Source of the DNA: an uncultured Sulfitobacter sp.
GTDB taxonomy: Bacteria; Pseudomonadota; Alphaproteobacteria; Rhodobacterales; Rhodobacteraceae
Assembly (NCBI RefSeq): GCF_947500075.1
Contig: NZ_CANMQS010000001.1
Location: 620,001-684,000 of the forward strand
Length of the DNA: 64,000 bases
Reading direction: 5' to 3'
Numbering within the stretch: the first letter of the stretch is position 1; the number at the start of each line of letters is the position of its first letter. The notes beneath the pieces were generated by a model. The model was not told the DNA's origin. It saw only the letters and a program-made list of their open reading frames with translations, and ran no database searches. The position numbers and the translations under genes are program-made. Positions 17,247-26,562 of this stretch are shown piece after piece.

Positions 17247-17417
17247 TTAGCCCGCAAGGGATGCAATCGCTGCATCTACTTCGGTTTCTTTCCAGTAAAG
17301 GCGTGAGCCAATTTTGGTTGGTTTTGGCAGACGACCTTGATCGCAATCGCGATAAATTGTCGTCCGTCCCCGGCCACCGAGTTTCTTCTGGAGGTCTGCA
17401 AAAGAGAGGTATTTCAT
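17247..17417 (-). CDS. AlpA-family excisionase / phage regulatory protein
   Basis: A 56-residue MerR-like helix-turn-helix protein: MKYLSFADLQKKLGGRGRTT.. followed by IYRDCDQGRLPKPTKIG and YWKETEVDAAIASL. This is the standard AlpA/Xis layout, in which the protein bends DNA at att and directs excision by the integrase. It lies between the integrase module and the small-gene run, the common position in satellites. It was found by reading the minus strand directly because it is short. Confidence 0.85.
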   Translation of the reverse strand: MKYLSFADLQKKLGGRGRTTIYRDCDQGRLPKPTKIGSRLYWKETEVDAAIASLAG

Positions 17418-17457
17418 TGTGTACTCCTACGAATGTAGGCACACCTTGGCGCGTCGT

Positions 17458-18189
17458 TCAGCTAGCGTCACTGGAAGGAATGTAGCCCTCTTTCTTTCCA
17501 ATTTCCTCCAGACGATCCCAAGCATCCTTTCGCTCCTGAAGCTCTTTCTGGCTAAAGCCTTCGCTTGCTTTGGCAATGACCATATCAACCTCTTCAGGAT
17601 TCACCGAGCCGGGCTTTGCCCCGTCCAGTACCTTGCGCACACCATCTATTGATAACGGGAAGCCAAGTTTGCACATTTCGTCGGAAACAATCTGACAGGC
17701 AGACTGGCCTTGACCGATCTTCGTTAGGCCTGCCTTCATTAGCCTGTTCACCGCTGAACAAATCACGTGGTTTCTGCTTGCGTAAGCGGTCGATTTGCGG
17801 CCTGCTCGCTTGGGGTTATCCATTGCGGAAAACAGCTTCTGAAACACTCCACTCAGATTGCTTGGACTAGTTTCGGACAAGGCCAAATGATCAACAAGAA
17901 GCTCGCGCGCAGCCTCTATAGCCGCATCATCTGGGGCTGTGAGAGCATCTGAAATTGCCTGAATTTCATCCTGCGTAAGGGCTGATTTTCCATAGGTAAC
18001 ACGTCGCAGAAATACAATCCTAAGTTCGTCTTGCAATAAGCTAATACTTGCCTCCAGCGAGTCCCGGTTCTCAAAGAGATAGTCGTGCGTTGCAGTAACG
18101 GGGTCTCGCTCGATTGCAGCATCAAAAACCAGCGTGTAAAAACGCTGATATTGCTCAGTCTCGAGCAGAGCGGAAGCATGTCGCGACAT
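17458..18189 (-). CDS. Island protein of unknown function downstream of the integrase
   Basis: This 243-residue, mostly helical, soluble protein has no recognised domain. An upstream TTG at 18207 would overlap the integrase stop (TTGA), so either that or the ATG at 18189 (MSRHASALL) may be used. The gene is less GC-rich than the integrase. The C-terminal half (ICSAVNRLMKAGLTKIGQGQSACQIV...GVRKVLDG) could contain a helix-turn-helix, but this is weak. Confidence 0.6.
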   Translation of the reverse strand: MSRHASALLETEQYQRFYTLVFDAAIERDPVTATHDYLFENRDSLEASISLLQDELRIVFLRRVTYGKSALTQDEIQAISDALTAPDDAAIEAARELLVDHLALSETSPSNLSGVFQKLFSAMDNPKRAGRKSTAYASRNHVICSAVNRLMKAGLTKIGQGQSACQIVSDEMCKLGFPLSIDGVRKVLDGAKPGSVNPEEVDMVIAKASEGFSQKELQERKDAWDRLEEIGKKEGYIPSSDAS

Positions 18190-18203
18190 GGCGAAAATGT
18201 GTC

Positions 18204-19412
18204 TCAAACTAAAGACCCCGGCGCTTGAGCCAACCTAACAACTTTCAGATCGTTCAAACGCACATGTAGGCCCCACCGCTCCATTAATGCCCGCCGTTGC
18301 TCCAAAAAATCTGTTCGCCGATACGCCAGTTCGACAGCGCCACCGGACACATGACCCAAACACGTCTCCGCCACCTCACGCGGCGTCTGCGTTGCTTCCG
18401 CTGTCCAATCCCGGAAAGATGAACGAAAACCGTGGGGCCGTGCAGTCATACCGCGCCGCGCCATGTACTTGGACATGGTGGCATCAGAAATGACGCCGCG
18501 CCGAACACCGGGGAAAAGGTAGCCATCCCGCGCAAATGGTTTTGCTTGTTCAATCACGCCAAGCGCCTCCGTAGACAATGGCACTCGAAAATCGCTTGTG
18601 GCATCCCTGCGGCCCTTCATCGCCTCCGCTGGTACGGTCCATATGTCCCCTTCGATCTGGTCCAACCGCATGAAACGCAGCGGCGCAGACCGCACCGCAG
18701 TCAAGATAAGCAACCGCAGCGCCAGTTCCGTAACCGTTCCTTCGTTCAAAGACTGATAGAAGGCTGGCACATCCTGCCAAGGCACCGCAGGCGTGTTCTG
18801 TGTTTTGTGGCGCTGTTTGCCCAATAGCGCCTTGGCCTTGTCCGTCGCCTGAATATCCACGTCCAAGCCCAGCGCCGCTGCATGGCGGATGCAAATGCCC
18901 AGACGGTTCATGGCTTTCTTAGCGGTATGGGCTTTGTCATGCCAGATCGGGGCCAGCGTGTCGCGAATGTCGCGCTGGTCAATCTCTGCCACCGGAACCT
19001 TGCCCAGCTTTGGCAGGACGTGCAGTTCTATAGGTGACCACCAGCGACCTGCCTTCCCGTCGCCCTTCAATTCAGCTTTGCGGCTTTCAAAAGCATCCTT
19101 GGCAATATCCTGCAGCAGATGCATGTGGCGCGCTGCATCGCGCTTTTCAGCATTGCGCTGTTTGATCGGGTCTTTGCCCTGACGAACTACGGCCCGCCAT
19201 TTGTCGGCTTCCTCTCGCGCTTCTTTGAGCGAAACAACCGGGAAGGCACCCAGCCCCATTTCACGCCTGCGCCCATGAATATGGACACGCAGCACCCATT
19301 TACCGCCGCCTTCATCATTCTTGAATATCCAAAGGCCACCGCCATCGGAGTGTTTTCCAGCCGGAGCCGCCTTGACGGTTTGAGCGGATAGCTTGTTCAA
19401 TGCACGGGTCAT
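18204..19412 (-). CDS. Tyrosine-type site-specific integrase (DUF4102/P4-type)
   Basis: This 402-residue recombinase integrates the island at tRNA-Thr. The N-terminal arm-binding domain has the DUF4102 signature (DGGGLWIFKNDEGGGKWVLR and REMGLGAFPVVSLKEAREEA). The catalytic set is visible: first Arg in LTAVRSAPLRFM, HGFR in PHGFRSSFRDW, LGHVSGGAVELAYRR, and Tyr in the AYRRTDFLEQRR segment. The ATG at 19412 has AGAAGGTGG upstream. It lies 145 bp from the distal att repeat. It appears intact, so excision may still be possible together with the AlpA-like protein. Confidence 0.95.
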   Translation of the reverse strand: MTRALNKLSAQTVKAAPAGKHSDGGGLWIFKNDEGGGKWVLRVHIHGRRREMGLGAFPVVSLKEAREEADKWRAVVRQGKDPIKQRNAEKRDAARHMHLLQDIAKDAFESRKAELKGDGKAGRWWSPIELHVLPKLGKVPVAEIDQRDIRDTLAPIWHDKAHTAKKAMNRLGICIRHAAALGLDVDIQATDKAKALLGKQRHKTQNTPAVPWQDVPAFYQSLNEGTVTELALRLLILTAVRSAPLRFMRLDQIEGDIWTVPAEAMKGRRDATSDFRVPLSTEALGVIEQAKPFARDGYLFPGVRRGVISDATMSKYMARRGMTARPHGFRSSFRDWTAEATQTPREVAETCLGHVSGGAVELAYRRTDFLEQRRALMERWGLHVRLNDLKVVRLAQAPGSLV

Positions 19413-19421
19413 CTGGTCCAC

Positions 19422-19844
19422 CTTCTAGGCCACCCTTCACATATAGGACGGCGGGGTGCGCCATGGAACACCCTAGGACAGATATTTATTTAGAATCATG
19501 GGATAACGTAGGTTTTTCGGTATGCCGCGAAACGCCACGAAACAGGATTCCAATGCCCTCCAGCAGCACCACAGTCGCTCTGTAAAGAGCGACAACCGTA
19601 TTCACCGAATAGCACTGGGCGGCAGTCGTTCTGAAAGAACGATGGGAGCTTGGAAGGTTCCAGGTTGTTCCCCTCCGGGCGCACTACATCCACCACACTG
19701 TCAGCTGGTGCCCCTGCCCTTGAAGCAGCTTGGTCGATTTCAGCATTCTGTCAAAACACGAGCCGAAACCAACACAACCACTTCGGGTATGCTGTTACAA
19801 AAGTTTCATTTTCCAACGGCGTATAATTCATATATTCCTGAAAT
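19422..19844. other. Island end, attR and hairpin-rich leader before the ars operon
   Basis: No protein gene is supported. From left to right it holds the upstream region of the integrase, the 16-bp att repeat (19558-19573), and three small hairpins in a row. These are TCGCTCT-GTAA-AGAGCGA (19575-19592), TATTC-ACC-GAATA (about 19599-19611) and TCGTTCT-GAA-AGAACGA (19626-19642). After that comes the ars promoter. Confidence 0.6.
19558..19573. repeat. att site (distal side) of the integrative island
   Basis: This exact copy of CTCCAGCAGCACCACA matches the tRNA-Thr 3' end. No tRNA precedes it, so this is the displaced end left by integration. Confidence 0.85.
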
Positions 19845-19850
19845 ATGGAA
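19822..19850 (+). promoter_or_regulatory. ars promoter -10 box and candidate ArsR operator
   Basis: A perfect TATAAT lies at 19822-19827, and an interrupted dyad TTCATAT-N9-ATATGGAA (19827-19850) covers the expected transcription start and the ATG of arsRC. TTCATAT/ATATGAA dyads are typical ArsR operators. No good -35 box is seen. The leader would be only about 10 bases long. Confidence 0.6.
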
Positions 19851-20693
19851 GTATTGATCCCCACCCGCCTCTCCATCCTCGGCCATCCTCAGCGGCTGGC
19901 CCTGTTCCGCCTTTTGATGCGGCGGTATCCGGACCGGGTGCCGGCGAGCGAACTGGCAGAGGCCTTGGGGCTGAAACGCAATACGCTTTCGACCTATGTG
20001 CACGCTCTCTTGCAGGTCGGGCTGGTCACGCAGGAACGTGCGGGCACGTCGCTGCGCTATGCCATCGACATGGACGCTGCGCGCGAGACCATCGATTATC
20101 TGCTGAACGATTGCTGCCGGGGACGTCCGGAGATTTGCGCCCCGGCGGCCGATCCTACCCCAGAAGGAGACAAACGCATGACCGACAAGCGCTACAACGT
20201 TCTGTTCATCTGCACGGGCAACTCTGCCCGGTCGATCTTTGCCGAAGCGATCCTGAGCGACATCGCGGGAGAGCGGTTTGTGGCCCATTCGGCGGGGACC
20301 AAGCCGCAGTCACAGCTGAACCCCTTTGCCATCGAGGTTCTGGAGCACAAGGGACATGACGTCTCTGCATTACGCGCCAAGAACATTGCTGAATTTCAGC
20401 GCGCGGGGGCGCCGGAATTCGACTTCGTCTTTACCGTGTGCAACCGGGCGGCGAATGAGGAATGTCCGTCCTGGCAGGGGCAGCCGATCAGTGCGCATTG
20501 GGGGCTGCCTGATCCGGCTGCGGTGGCAGGGTCCGACGCGGAAAAGAGCCTTGCGTTTCATCAGACCTATGGGGCGCTGCGCAACCGTATGTCCGCCTTT
20601 GCCGCGCTGCCGCTGGCCGCGCTTGACCGCATGTCCCTGCAACAGGCCGTCGATCAGATCGGCCAAACCCAAGAAGAAGGACCCTCCGCATGA
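19845..20693 (+). CDS. ArsR-ArsC fusion: arsenic-responsive repressor joined to arsenate reductase
   Basis: This 282-residue two-domain protein has an ArsR-type winged helix at residues 1-~85 ([45 protein letters not shown]). LMW-phosphatase-type arsenate reductase fills ~112-282, with P-loop CTGNSARS, second cysteines in [15 protein letters not shown] and [12 protein letters not shown] pair at the domain joint ([11 protein letters not shown]) may sense As(III). A ribosome site AAGGAG sits 8 bases before an internal ATG at 20178, so a free ArsC may also be made. It overlaps the next gene by ATGA. It represses its own operon and reduces arsenate. Confidence 0.92.
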   Translation: MEVLIPTRLSILGHPQRLALFRLLMRRYPDRVPASELAEALGLKRNTLSTYVHALLQVGLVTQERAGTSLRYAIDMDAARETIDYLLNDCCRGRPEICAPAADPTPEGDKRMTDKRYNVLFICTGNSARSIFAEAILSDIAGERFVAHSAGTKPQSQLNPFAIEVLEHKGHDVSALRAKNIAEFQRAGAPEFDFVFTVCNRAANEECPSWQGQPISAHWGLPDPAAVAGSDAEKSLAFHQTYGALRNRMSAFAALPLAALDRMSLQQAVDQIGQTQEEGPSA

Positions 20694-21688
20694 CCGTCTA
20701 CGCCCTCAATGGTCTTGGCCGTATTGGCAAGCTTGCCTTGAAACCCCTGCTGGCGCGGGGGGCCAAGATTGCCTGGATCAACGATGCGGTGGGCGATCCG
20801 GAGATGCACGCGCATCTGTTTGAATTCGACACGGTTCATGGGCGCTGGCACGCTGATTTTGCCCATGATGCGGACAGCGTCACCATCGACGGCACCCGCC
20901 TGCCTTTCATTGGCACGCGCGATCTTGACGCGCTGCCGTTGGAGGGCGTGGACGTGGTGATCGACTGCACAGGTGTTTTCAAAAGTGAAGCGAAGCTGGC
21001 GCCCTATTTCGATGCGGGCGTGAAGAAAGTGGTCGTGTCGGCCCCTGTCAAAGACGGGGATGCCGCCAATATCGTCTACGGGGTCAATCATGACATCTAT
21101 GAGCCTGCACGCCACAGCATCGTGACAGCGGCCAGTTGCACCACCAATTGCCTCGCTCCGGTGGTCAAGGTCATCCACGAGACCCTGAGGATCAAACATG
21201 GCTCCATCACGACAATCCACGATGTGACCAACACACAGACCATCGTGGACCGACCGGCCAAGGATCTGCGCCGGGCCCGGTCGGCGCTGAATTCGCTGAT
21301 CCCGACGACCACGGGCAGCGCCACGGCGATTACGTTGATCTATCCTGAACTGACCGGCCGCCTGAACGGCCATGCGGTGCGGGTGCCACTGCTGAATGCC
21401 TCCCTTACCGATTGCGTGTTCGAAGTGGCGCGGGAGACGAGCGTTGAGGAGGTCAACGCCCTGTTCAAGGCCGCGGCGGAGGGGCCGCTGAAGGGTATTC
21501 TGGGGTATGAGGAACGGCCGCTGGTGTCGACGGATTACACCAACGATGAACGCTCCGGCATTGTGGATGCCCTGTCCACGATGGTGGTGAACGGCACACA
21601 GGTGAAGGTCTATGTCTGGTATGACAACGAGATGGGCTATGCGCACCGGTTGGTCGATGTGGCCTGCATGGTCGGGGACAGTCTGTGA
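20690..21688 (+). CDS. ArsJ-associated glyceraldehyde-3-phosphate dehydrogenase
   Basis: This 332-residue GAPDH has the NAD-binding N-terminus ([15 protein letters not shown]), the catalytic cysteine in [11 protein letters not shown] and the C-terminal [14 protein letters not shown]. Beside arsJ such GAPDHs make 1-arseno-3-phosphoglycerate from arsenate and glyceraldehyde-3-phosphate, and ArsJ then exports the product. It overlaps ArsR-ArsC (ATGA) and ArsJ (GTGA), so it is dedicated to arsenate resistance rather than glycolysis. Confidence 0.93.
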   Translation: MTVYALNGLGRIGKLALKPLLARGAKIAWINDAVGDPEMHAHLFEFDTVHGRWHADFAHDADSVTIDGTRLPFIGTRDLDALPLEGVDVVIDCTGVFKSEAKLAPYFDAGVKKVVVSAPVKDGDAANIVYGVNHDIYEPARHSIVTAASCTTNCLAPVVKVIHETLRIKHGSITTIHDVTNTQTIVDRPAKDLRRARSALNSLIPTTTGSATAITLIYPELTGRLNGHAVRVPLLNASLTDCVFEVARETSVEEVNALFKAAAEGPLKGILGYEERPLVSTDYTNDERSGIVDALSTMVVNGTQVKVYVWYDNEMGYAHRLVDVACMVGDSL

Positions 21689-22947
21689 GCGATAGCGCGG
21701 CGCGACCTGAGGGCTTGCCTGCGTACATCGCGGTGACGGCGGCCTATTGGGCGTTCATGCTCACCGATGGGGCGCTGCGCATGCTGGTGCTGCTGCATTT
21801 CCACACGCTGGGGTTCTCTCCGGTGCAGCTGGCCTATCTGTTTGTGCTGTATGAGATTGCGGGGGTGGTCACCAACCTCAGCGCGGGCTGGATCGCGGCG
21901 CGGTTCGGGCTGGCCTCCACGCTCTATGCGGGTCTGGGGCTACAGGTGCTGGCCCTTGTGGCGCTGGCACAGCTTGATCCGGGTTGGGCCGTTGGGGCGT
22001 CGGTGGTCTATGTGATGCTGGTGCAGGGGGCGAGCGGTGTGGCCAAGGACCTTGCCAAGATGTCCTCGAAATCCGCTGTCAAACTGCTGGCGCCGTCCGA
22101 AGCAGGTGGGCTGTTTCGCTGGGTTGCGCTGCTGACCGGATCCAAGAACATGGTGAAGGGCCTCGGTTACCTGCTGGGGGCTGCACTGCTGGCCACGATG
22201 GGGTTCGTCTGGGCCGTGCTGGGCATGGCCACGATCCTTGCAGGGGTCTTGCTGGCCCTGCTGATTGCGATGCCGCCGGGTTTGCCCGTGGGGCGCAAGG
22301 GCGCGAAGTTTTCTGAGGTGTTTTCCAAATCGGCCAACGTGAACTGGCTCAGCGCGGCGCGGGTGTTCCTGTTCGGCGCGCGGGATGTCTGGTTTGTCGT
22401 GGGCATTCCGATCTATTTCTACGCGGTCCTGTCGGACGGCACGACGGAGGGCAACCGGGCCGCGTTTTTCCTGATCGGCACTTTCATGGCCGGGTGGGTG
22501 ATCCTTTATGGTCTGGTGCAAGCGAATGCACCCCGCATTCTGCGCGCCCGGACCCGAGGGGAGGCAGAATTGATCGCCGCCGCGCGCCACTGGGCCTGGG
22601 GGCTGGCGGCGGTGCCTGCGGTGCTGACAGTGGCGGCTGTCATGACCGGCGCGCCGCAGGTCTGGCTGACGGCTGCGCTTGTCGCCGGGCTGCTGGTCTT
22701 TGGCGCGGTTTTTGCCGTGAACTCCTCCCTGCATTCCTATCTCATCCTCTCTTTCACAAGCGCAGAGAGGGTCACGATGGATGTCGGTTTCTACTACATG
22801 GCAAACGCCGGAGGCCGTCTGGCCGGAACAATCCTGTCGGGGGTGACCTATCAGGTCGGGGGGCTTGCCCTGATGCTTGGCACGGCAACAGTGATGGTCG
22901 CGCTTTCGGCTGTCACCGTCGGTTTCTTGAAACTCCGCGCCGGGTAG
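21685..22947 (+). CDS. arsJ: ArsJ organoarsenical efflux MFS transporter
   Basis: A 420-residue protein with about 12 hydrophobic segments. The N-terminus [34 protein letters not shown], the VTNLSAGW loop and [13 protein letters not shown] are characteristic of ArsJ. It exports 1-arseno-3-phosphoglycerate, giving arsenate resistance with the GAPDH upstream. It starts with GTG inside the GAPDH stop. A hairpin terminator-like palindrome follows. Confidence 0.93.
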   Translation: MSDSAARPEGLPAYIAVTAAYWAFMLTDGALRMLVLLHFHTLGFSPVQLAYLFVLYEIAGVVTNLSAGWIAARFGLASTLYAGLGLQVLALVALAQLDPGWAVGASVVYVMLVQGASGVAKDLAKMSSKSAVKLLAPSEAGGLFRWVALLTGSKNMVKGLGYLLGAALLATMGFVWAVLGMATILAGVLLALLIAMPPGLPVGRKGAKFSEVFSKSANVNWLSAARVFLFGARDVWFVVGIPIYFYAVLSDGTTEGNRAAFFLIGTFMAGWVILYGLVQANAPRILRARTRGEAELIAAARHWAWGLAAVPAVLTVAAVMTGAPQVWLTAALVAGLLVFGAVFAVNSSLHSYLILSFTSAERVTMDVGFYYMANAGGRLAGTILSGVTYQVGGLALMLGTATVMVALSAVTVGFLKLRAG

Positions 22948-22986
22948 CTGACATCAGGCCGTCCGGGCGGCGGCGGGAACAAAAGA

Positions 22987-23007
22987 AGCCGGGCGCAATG
23001 CCCGGCT
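22987..23007. terminator. Palindrome between arsJ and the flotillin gene
   Basis: AGCCGGGC-GCAAT-GCCCGGCT is an 8-bp perfect stem with a 5-base loop between two convergent genes. There is no long T-run on either side, though AAAAGA lies to the left. A shared terminator is likely. Confidence 0.6.
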
Positions 23008-23035
23008 CCCACCGATTTCCCCGTATGTCGCGGAC

Positions 23036-24697
23036 CTACGCGCCCTTGGCGTCCTTCGTGTCCGCTTTTTGCACGGCAGGCACGTCCATCACATCATTGG
23101 CGACACCGGCAACGCCGTTTTCCAGGCTCACCCCAAGTTCCTTGCCCAAGGCCTGCATGGCGGGCATCTGGAGCGCCATGCCCAGAACGGAATCGAGCGC
23201 CTGATTGACAGGGGTCCCGCTGACCGCACCGTCGCCACCGCCCCCTGCACCGGGTTGCCCCATGCCCGTCACCTGATGGATCTTGATCGAGTCGATCTTT
23301 TCAGCCGGTTTCACCATCTCGGCAATGATGGCAGGCATCGCTTCAAGCTGGGCAAGACGGATCTTCATCGCGACGATCTCTGCGCTCAATTCATTCTCGG
23401 AGTTGGCAATCGCCGTCTGACCTTCCGCAGTTGCCAGCAGGTCGGTTTTCTTGGCCTCTGCGCGCACAGTGATTGCATTCGCATCTGCCTGCGCTTCTTC
23501 CAGCTTGGCGGCGGCCCGGTCGCTTGCCGCGTCTTTCTCGGCCTCGGCAGCCAGACGGATGGCGGTGGCCTGACGTTCGGCTTCTTTCTGGGCTTCGATC
23601 AAGGCGATCTGCTTGACCCGCTCGGCCTCCGCCACGGCGCGGGCGGTTTCGATGGCTTCGGCGGCCTTCTTGGCTTCGGCACGCGCATTGTCGGCAGAGG
23701 CGCGGGCCTGGCTTTCTTCCTCGGACTTGCGGGCCACGATGATGGCGCGCTCCTGATCGGCAACCTCCAGCTCCCGCTCCTTGGCGATTTCCGCCTCACG
23801 GATGGCACGCTCGCGCTCAATCTCTGCGGCGCGGACGGCGCGCTCACGTTGAATGCGGGCCTCCTCCTTGGCGCGGTCGGAGGCTTCCTGATTGCGGGCA
23901 ATCTGGGCTTCCTGTTCGGCCTGAAGGGTCTGGATCTCTTCGATCTGGGCGATTTCCGCCTGCTGCTTTTCACGCTCGATCTGATATTTGCGCTTTTCCG
24001 CTTCCATTTCGGACTGGGCAACGGCCACGTCCGCCTCCGCTGAGATTTCGGCGCGTTCCTTGCGCGAGGTCGCGATCACAGCAGCGAGCTTTTGCATACC
24101 AACGGCGTTAAACGCGTTGTTCTCATCAAGGCTTTCGAAGGGGGTCTGATCAAGCGCGGTCAGCGACACCGCTTCGAGCTCAAGACCGTTCTTCAGCAGG
24201 TCTTCGGAAATCGCGTTCTGCACTTCCTGCACAAAGCTCGCCCGGTTTTCGTGCAGCTCATCCATGGTCATCTGCGCAGCCACGGCCCGCAGGCCATCGA
24301 CCAGCTTACCCTCGATCATCTCACGCAGTTGATCGACATGAAACGTCCGGTCCCCCAGGGTCTGGGCGGCGCGGGAAATGCCGTCTTCGGTCGCGTTGAC
24401 TGACACGTAGAATTCAACGCCCACGTCCACCCGCATACGGTCCTTGGTGATCAGGGATTGCTCCGCTACGCGGGACACTTCAAGACGCAGGGTCTTCATG
24501 TTCACCTTTGAGATTTCATGCAGGAACGGAACCACAATGGTGCCACCGTCCATGATCACTTTCTTCCCGCCCGACCCGGTCTTCACCAGACTGGTTTCGC
24601 GGGTGGCGCGCTTGTAGAGCCGCGCCATGATCAGTCCGATGAAAAGGAGAAGGGCGACAATAATCGCAGCAGGGATGAGGATTGATGAAAAAGGCAT
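23036..24697 (-). CDS. yqiK: Flotillin / YqiK-type SPFH membrane protein
   Basis: This 553-residue protein has an N-terminal membrane anchor (SILIPAAIIVALLLFIGLIMA), an SPFH/band-7 domain (about 40-200) and a very long coiled coil with Glu-Arg-Ala repeats (about 225-430). A Gly-rich linker and hydrophobic tail follow. Flotillins oligomerise in membrane microdomains. It is paired with a YqiJ-like gene upstream, as in E. coli yqiJK. There is a 50-base gap to that gene. Confidence 0.9.
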   Translation of the reverse strand: MPFSSILIPAAIIVALLLFIGLIMARLYKRATRETSLVKTGSGGKKVIMDGGTIVVPFLHEISKVNMKTLRLEVSRVAEQSLITKDRMRVDVGVEFYVSVNATEDGISRAAQTLGDRTFHVDQLREMIEGKLVDGLRAVAAQMTMDELHENRASFVQEVQNAISEDLLKNGLELEAVSLTALDQTPFESLDENNAFNAVGMQKLAAVIATSRKERAEISAEADVAVAQSEMEAEKRKYQIEREKQQAEIAQIEEIQTLQAEQEAQIARNQEASDRAKEEARIQRERAVRAAEIERERAIREAEIAKERELEVADQERAIIVARKSEEESQARASADNARAEAKKAAEAIETARAVAEAERVKQIALIEAQKEAERQATAIRLAAEAEKDAASDRAAAKLEEAQADANAITVRAEAKKTDLLATAEGQTAIANSENELSAEIVAMKIRLAQLEAMPAIIAEMVKPAEKIDSIKIHQVTGMGQPGAGGGGDGAVSGTPVNQALDSVLGMALQMPAMQALGKELGVSLENGVAGVANDVMDVPAVQKADTKDAKGA

Positions 24698-24747
24698 AGA
24701 AATACTCCTGTAAGGAACTGGAACGGATGGTGGAACGGCGAGAAGCT

Positions 24748-25437
24748 TCAGATGACGAAGAACTTGTCGCCACGTTTGCGGATCAATGTCACGTCACTGC
24801 CTGACGGAAAGATCTCTTCATCATGCAGCGGCTCAACCCGCAGGTAGTGGACGTTGCCGTGGCGGTCCTTGATCTTGACCTCCGCCGGTTTGCCGCGCTG
24901 TGCGGTGCCTTGGGTGATGGTGCCGTGATACCCCCCCATATGGCGGGCCTTGAGGGCCGTGGTTTCGGTCTTGGGCATGATCAGAGCCACCCAGTTGGCG
25001 ATGACACGTGTCACGCCAAGCGCGGGCACAAACGCGATGAGAGAGGCCACCAAGGCAGGCAGCGACCGCCCCACCAGCCCATCAACAACGGACTGGAGGA
25101 TCAGGCCCGACAGGCCAAACATCGTCAGAAACGACACCAGCCAGATCAGGAAAGGCACGTCGCGCGCGCCCAACCATGTGAACAGCCCGCCGGATGCTTC
25201 GGTGGTGTCGATGACCTCTGTTACGGCCTCGACATCAAGATCAAGATCAAGATCGCCCCCCGCTTCGACCGAAAGGTCAAAATCTGCGTCGATATCCACA
25301 TCAGGTCCGTCGGACCCGACGCCAAGGATCGATCCGCCAATCAGGGCGCTCAGGATTTCCAGCACAAACAACGCAGCTACAACAGTGAGCGCGATGGCAA
25401 ATGGCAGGGATGGTGGGGACGTAAATAACTCTATCAT
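24748..25437 (-). CDS. yqiJ: YqiJ-like inner-membrane protein with OB-fold (DUF1449)
   Basis: This 229-residue partner of flotillin has an N-terminal membrane helix, a strongly acidic periplasmic or cytosolic loop (DVDIDADFDLSVEAGGDLDL..) and two more hydrophobic segments. The C-terminal small beta domain (HGTITQGTAQRGKPAEVKIKDRHGN) is like NfeD OB-folds. The ATG at 25437 with GGAAAGG upstream is chosen; an earlier in-frame start adds ten unlikely residues. It probably anchors or modulates the flotillin. Confidence 0.85.
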   Translation of the reverse strand: MIELFTSPPSLPFAIALTVVAALFVLEILSALIGGSILGVGSDGPDVDIDADFDLSVEAGGDLDLDLDVEAVTEVIDTTEASGGLFTWLGARDVPFLIWLVSFLTMFGLSGLILQSVVDGLVGRSLPALVASLIAFVPALGVTRVIANWVALIMPKTETTALKARHMGGYHGTITQGTAQRGKPAEVKIKDRHGNVHYLRVEPLHDEEIFPSGSDVTLIRKRGDKFFVI

Positions 25438-25574
25438 ACTCAACCTTTCCAACAGTATATAACACACTTTTCATATTAGTTGAAGTATATATGTGCAAAT
25501 TTTGTCATTTGATAATATTTATTGGTTATGATACAGTAAATTTCATATCAATTCCACGCCCGACGGAGCACTGA

Positions 25575-26021
25575 ATGCCGAATTTCATGGAGCAACGCCG
25601 TCTGGCGCGCATGATTGACAAGACATCCAAGCAATTGGGTGCTGTTTCTGTGCCGGAAAAGGGGTGGATTGCCTCCGTGCGGCGCGCTCTTGGCATGTCA
25701 GCCGAACAGGTGGCGCTGCGCAAGGGTGTCAGTCGCAACGCGGTCTATCAGGCAGAGCGGAGCGAGAAAGAAGGCGCTGTTTCGCTCAAACAGATGGAGC
25801 AGCTGGCCAAGGCGATGGGTGGGCGGTTCGTTTATGCCATCGTCGCCGATGGCCGGATCGAAGACATCAAATACAGTCAGGCGCTGATCAAGGCCAAGAT
25901 GCTGATCAAGGAGGAACCGGATCTGGCATCATGGAGCACGGACGACCGTCAAGATTGGATTGAGGACAAGGCGGCGGAACTGCTGCACGACATGCCCCCT
26001 TCCTTTTGGGAGCCTGAGTAG
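25575..26021 (+). CDS. Mobile mystery protein A (XRE-type HTH), orphan
   Basis: This 148-residue protein belongs to the 'mobile mystery protein A' family: N-terminal helix with ..MIDKTSKQLGAV, the PEKGWIASVRRALGMSAEQVALRKGVSRNAVYQAERSE helix-turn-helix, then SLKQMEQLAKAMGGRFVYAIV. The family is usually followed by mobile mystery protein B, a Fic-domain protein, in an antitoxin-toxin-like pair. Here the next gene is zur and no Fic gene is present. It is divergent from yqiJ across an AT-rich gap. Confidence 0.85.
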   Translation: MPNFMEQRRLARMIDKTSKQLGAVSVPEKGWIASVRRALGMSAEQVALRKGVSRNAVYQAERSEKEGAVSLKQMEQLAKAMGGRFVYAIVADGRIEDIKYSQALIKAKMLIKEEPDLASWSTDDRQDWIEDKAAELLHDMPPSFWEPE

Positions 26022-26100
26022 CGGCGCTTTGCAACGATTTGCCGGCGGCAATTCGGCTGGCACATCCGATGAATCGCGTTGCGATCCGTCCAGAATTTAT

Positions 26101-26116
26101 TTTATAATATAACAAA
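26101..26116. promoter_or_regulatory. Candidate Zur box
   Basis: TTTATAATATAACAAA reads on the other strand as TTTGTTATATTATAAA, close to the GTTATA-N-TATAAC type of Zur operators in alphaproteobacteria. It lies about 30 bases before the zur start, so it would autoregulate zur and control the zinc operon behind it. Confidence 0.55.
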
Positions 26117-26144
26117 TTTGGACAGCGGATCAGGAGACGCATGT

Positions 26145-26531
26145 ATGCGCAAGCAGGCGGCAACACGGCAGTCGGACGTTCTGGACGTGCTGAACCAGCA
26201 TGACAAACCCATGACCGCCTATGCGATCCTTGACCAGATGAAGGTGGGAGAGCCCGGTCTGGCCGCGCCGACCATCTATCGGACGCTGGCCGCCCTGACC
26301 GAACAGGGGCGCGCGCACAAGCTGGAATCCATCAATGCCTTTGTGCCCTGCCGCTGCGCGCATGAAACCTCTGTCCCGGTGCTGGCCATCTGTGAAGAAT
26401 GCCTTGCCGTCGAAGAACACGACGGGGCGCAGCTTTTACCGCAGCTCACGGCGCTCTCCCAAAAGTCCGCCTTTGAGCCCACCCGCCATATCGTTGAAAT
26501 CCACGGGCGGTGCCAAACCTGCGCCACGTAA
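26145..26531 (+). CDS. zur: Fur-family regulator, probably Zur (zinc uptake regulator)
   Basis: This 128-residue protein has an N-terminal winged helix (VLDVLNQHDKPMTAYAILDQM, APTIYRTLAALTEQGRAHKLESINAFVPC) and a C-terminal metal domain. The domain carries CRCAHET, an ICEECLAVEEHD cysteine pair and a final CQTC pair, which hold the structural zinc. The ATG at 26145 follows CAGGAGACGC. Its place directly ahead of the zinc operon favours Zur over Fur. Confidence 0.88.
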   Translation: MRKQAATRQSDVLDVLNQHDKPMTAYAILDQMKVGEPGLAAPTIYRTLAALTEQGRAHKLESINAFVPCRCAHETSVPVLAICEECLAVEEHDGAQLLPQLTALSQKSAFEPTRHIVEIHGRCQTCAT

Positions 26532-26562
26532 TGCCCATGACCCCATGAAAAGGATCTGCACC

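Noticed and set aside
23069..24043. Plus-strand frame of 324 codons, Leu/Gly/Phe rich
   Set aside because: Antisense to the coiled-coil part of flotillin; repeats mirror the Glu/Arg/Ala codons.
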